From the NCBI RefSeq assembly GCF_002339505.1, contig NZ_DDJO01000009.1, positions 150,416-214,415 of the forward strand: a DNA stretch of 64,000 nucleotides, in the 5' to 3' direction. A program made the position numbers and the translations under genes. The first letter of the stretch is position 1, and every line of letters starts with the position of its first letter. Positions 62,387 to 64,000 of the stretch are shown here, piece by piece. Under the pieces are notes generated by a model. The model saw nothing but the letters and a program-made list of their open reading frames with translations. It had not been told where the DNA came from and did not search any database. The stretch comes from Corynebacterium sp. UBA2622. GTDB lineage: Bacteria; Actinomycetota; Actinomycetes; Mycobacteriales; Mycobacteriaceae.

Positions 62387-64000
62387 GGTTCGCCTCGCTC
62401 GGCTGGTCGTTGATTTTCTCGCGCACCCAGGTGTCGATGAGCTCAACTGCCTCGTCCACGGGCACCCCGTTGATCTGGGAGCCGTCAAGGAAGCGGAAGC
62501 TCACCGCGCCCGCTTCGACGTCGCGCGCACCCGCCAGCAGCATGAAGGGCACCTTGCCCGTCGTGTGGGTGCGGATCTTCTTCTGCATGCGGTCGTCGGA
62601 GTGGTCCACCTCGGCGCGGATGCCGCGGGCTCGCAGCTGCCGCGCAACCTGCTCGAGGTGGCCGGCGAAATCGTCGGCGACCGGGATGCCCACCACCTGG
62701 TGCGGAGCAAGCCACGCCGGGAACGCACCGGCGTAGTGCTCGAGGAGCACGCCGAAGAAGCGCTCGATGGAGCCGAAGAGGGCGCGGTGGATCATCACCG
62801 GGCGCTTCTTGGTGCCGTCGGAGGCGGTGTAGTGCAGGTTGAAGCGCTCCGGGAGGTTGAAGTCCAGCTGCACCGTGGACATCTGCCACGTCCGCCCAAT
62901 CGCGTCCCGCGCCTGAACCGAGATCTTCGGGCCGTAGAAGGCCGCGCCGGCGGGATCCGGGACCAGCTCGAGGCCCGACTTCTCCGCCACGGACTGGAGG
63001 ATCGCGGTGGAACGCTCCCAAATGTCGTCGTCACCGATGTACTTCTCCGGGTCCTTGGTCGACAGCTCCAGATAGAAGTCATCGAGGCCGTAGTCCTGCA
63101 GCAGCGAGATGACGAACTCGAGCACACGGGTCAGCTCGTCCTCGAGCTGCTCCTCGGTGCAGTAAATGTGGGCGTCGTCCTGCGTGAAACCGCGCGCGCG
63201 GGTCAGGCCGTGGACCACACCGGACTTCTCGTAGCGGTAGACGGTGCCGAACTCGAACAGGCGCAGCGGCAGTTCGCGGTAGGACCGGCCGCGGGAGTCG
63301 AAGATGAGGTTGTGCATCGGGCAGTTCATCGGCTTGACGTAGTAGTCCACCGGCTGCCTCGTCACGTTGCCGTTCTCGTCGTACTCGCCGTCGAGCTTCA
63401 TGGGCGGGAACATTCCGTCGGCGTACCAGTCGAGGTGGCCGGACTTCTGGAACAGCTCGCCCTTGGTCACGTGGGGGGTGTTGACGAAGGAGTACCCGGC
63501 CTGGATGTGGCGCTGGCGGGAGTGATCCTCCATTGCCATGCGCACGATTCCCCCGTCGGGGTGGAACACGGGCAGGCCTGAACCGACCTCGTCCGGGAAG
63601 GAGAACAGGTCCATCTCGTTGCCCAGCCGGCGGTGGTCGCGCTTTTCCGCCTCGGCGAGCATCGTCATATACTCGTCGAGCTTTTCGGCGGACTCCCACG
63701 CGGTGCCGTAGATGCGCTGCAGGCCCGCGTTCTTCTGGTCGCCGCGCCAGTAGGCGGCGGAGGATCGCGTGAGCGCGAAGGCCGGGATGTACCTGGTCGT
63801 GGGCACGTGCGGACCGCGGCACAGGTCGTGCCACTCCACCTCGTTCGTGCGCGGGTTGAGGTTGTCGTAGTGGGTGAGCTCCCCCTCGCCGACCTCGGTG
63901 GCCTCGTCGGAGGAGGGGTCGACGTTGCCCTTGTCGTTGATGAGCTCGAGCTTGTAGGGCTCGTCCTTCAGGTCCGCGGCGGCCTCCTCCGCGGAGACGT
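62367..64000 (-). CDS. thrS: Threonyl-tRNA synthetase, N-terminus beyond window
   Basis: About 543 C-terminal residues are present; the gene continues past the right edge. Visible parts are the end of the editing/SAD region (YKLELINDKG, EWHDLCRGPHVPTT), the class II core with zinc ligands (VKPMNCPMHNLIF, HIYCTEEQLE, MIHRALFGSIERFFG) and the anticodon-binding domain (GARDVEAGAVSFRFLDG). It heads the conserved thrS-HIT-pgsA-patA-pimA chain. Confidence 0.96.
   Translation of the reverse strand, partial: VSAEEAAADLKDEPYKLELINDKGNVDPSSDEATEVGEGELTHYDNLNPRTNEVEWHDLCRGPHVPTTRYIPAFALTRSSAAYWRGDQKNAGLQRIYGTAWESAEKLDEYMTMLAEAEKRDHRRLGNEMDLFSFPDEVGSGLPVFHPDGGIVRMAMEDHSRQRHIQAGYSFVNTPHVTKGELFQKSGHLDWYADGMFPPMKLDGEYDENGNVTRQPVDYYVKPMNCPMHNLIFDSRGRSYRELPLRLFEFGTVYRYEKSGVVHGLTRARGFTQDDAHIYCTEEQLEDELTRVLEFVISLLQDYGLDDFYLELSTKDPEKYIGDDDIWERSTAILQSVAEKSGLELVPDPAGAAFYGPKISVQARDAIGRTWQMSTVQLDFNLPERFNLHYTASDGTKKRPVMIHRALFGSIERFFGVLLEHYAGAFPAWLAPHQVVGIPVADDFAGHLEQVARQLRARGIRAEVDHSDDRMQKKIRTHTTGKVPFMLLAGARDVEAGAVSFRFLDGSQINGVPVDEAVELIDTWVREKINDQPSEANLAARRG

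Overview
This window is a GC-rich, gene-dense piece of an actinobacterial chromosome, almost certainly a Corynebacterium. Three things point there. The gene order is the conserved thrS-HIT-pgsA-patA-pimA ... tesB-yebC-ruvCAB-secDF-lipoprotein-apt-rel-ppi-MBL-hisS block shared with mycobacteria and corynebacteria. Actinobacterial genes are present: mihF, an RpoZ of actinobacterial type, a helicase-dead PriA and PIM biosynthesis genes. Corynebacterial families are also present, such as the CE1758/CE1759 flavin pair. GTG and TTG starts are common and several genes look leaderless. I see no tRNA, rRNA, CRISPR array, insertion sequence or prophage, and no gap above 300 bases lacks a gene. PriA (left edge) and ThrS (right edge) are cut by the window.

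Layout. (1) 1-6,280: priA, a lone rtcB RNA ligase on the opposite strand, then metK, coaBC, rpoZ, gmk and mihF. (2) 6,514-14,599: a complete de novo pyrimidine operon pyrR-pyrB-pyrC-carA-carB-pyrF read leftward, with a PyrR-type RNA hairpin just before the pyrR ribosome-binding site. (3) 14,715-22,095: the most accessory-looking stretch, with an SRPBCC-SDR fusion protein, two YbjN-like proteins, an R-type butanediol dehydrogenase, a FrcBCA-like ABC importer and a class PPK2 polyphosphate kinase. (4) 22,193-33,720: a leftward chain alaS, ruvX-mltG-aroE-prepilin peptidase-aroC-aroK-aroB-aroQ-pepQ-efp-nusB carrying most of the common aromatic pathway. (5) 33,801-38,384: rarA, an APH-like kinase and aspS. 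(6) 38,574-42,893, rightward: a membrane-anchored zinc peptidase, a luciferase-like oxidoreductase with its FMN reductase, and an iron-sulfur L-serine dehydratase. (7) 42,901-64,000: hisS, a metallo-beta-lactamase-fold hydrolase, a membrane-anchored cyclophilin, a small secreted protein, then the conserved leftward block rel, apt, peptide-binding-type lipoprotein, secF, secD, ruvB, ruvA, ruvC, yebC, tesB, LemA-like protein, pimA, patA, pgsA, HIT and thrS.

The genes are mostly housekeeping: pyrimidine and chorismate supply, tRNA charging (Ala, Asp, His, Thr), stringent response, protein export, Holliday-junction processing and phosphatidylinositol-mannoside assembly. The observations most worth checking are the pyrR leader hairpin, a 94-base near-perfect inverted repeat next to a small secreted protein of unknown role, the solitary rtcB with promoters overlapping those of priA, a run of seven leaderless-looking genes, the FrcBCA-like importer beside butanediol dehydrogenase, and the absence of yajC from the secDF-ruvB junction. 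I did not find a convincing wholly new multi-gene system.
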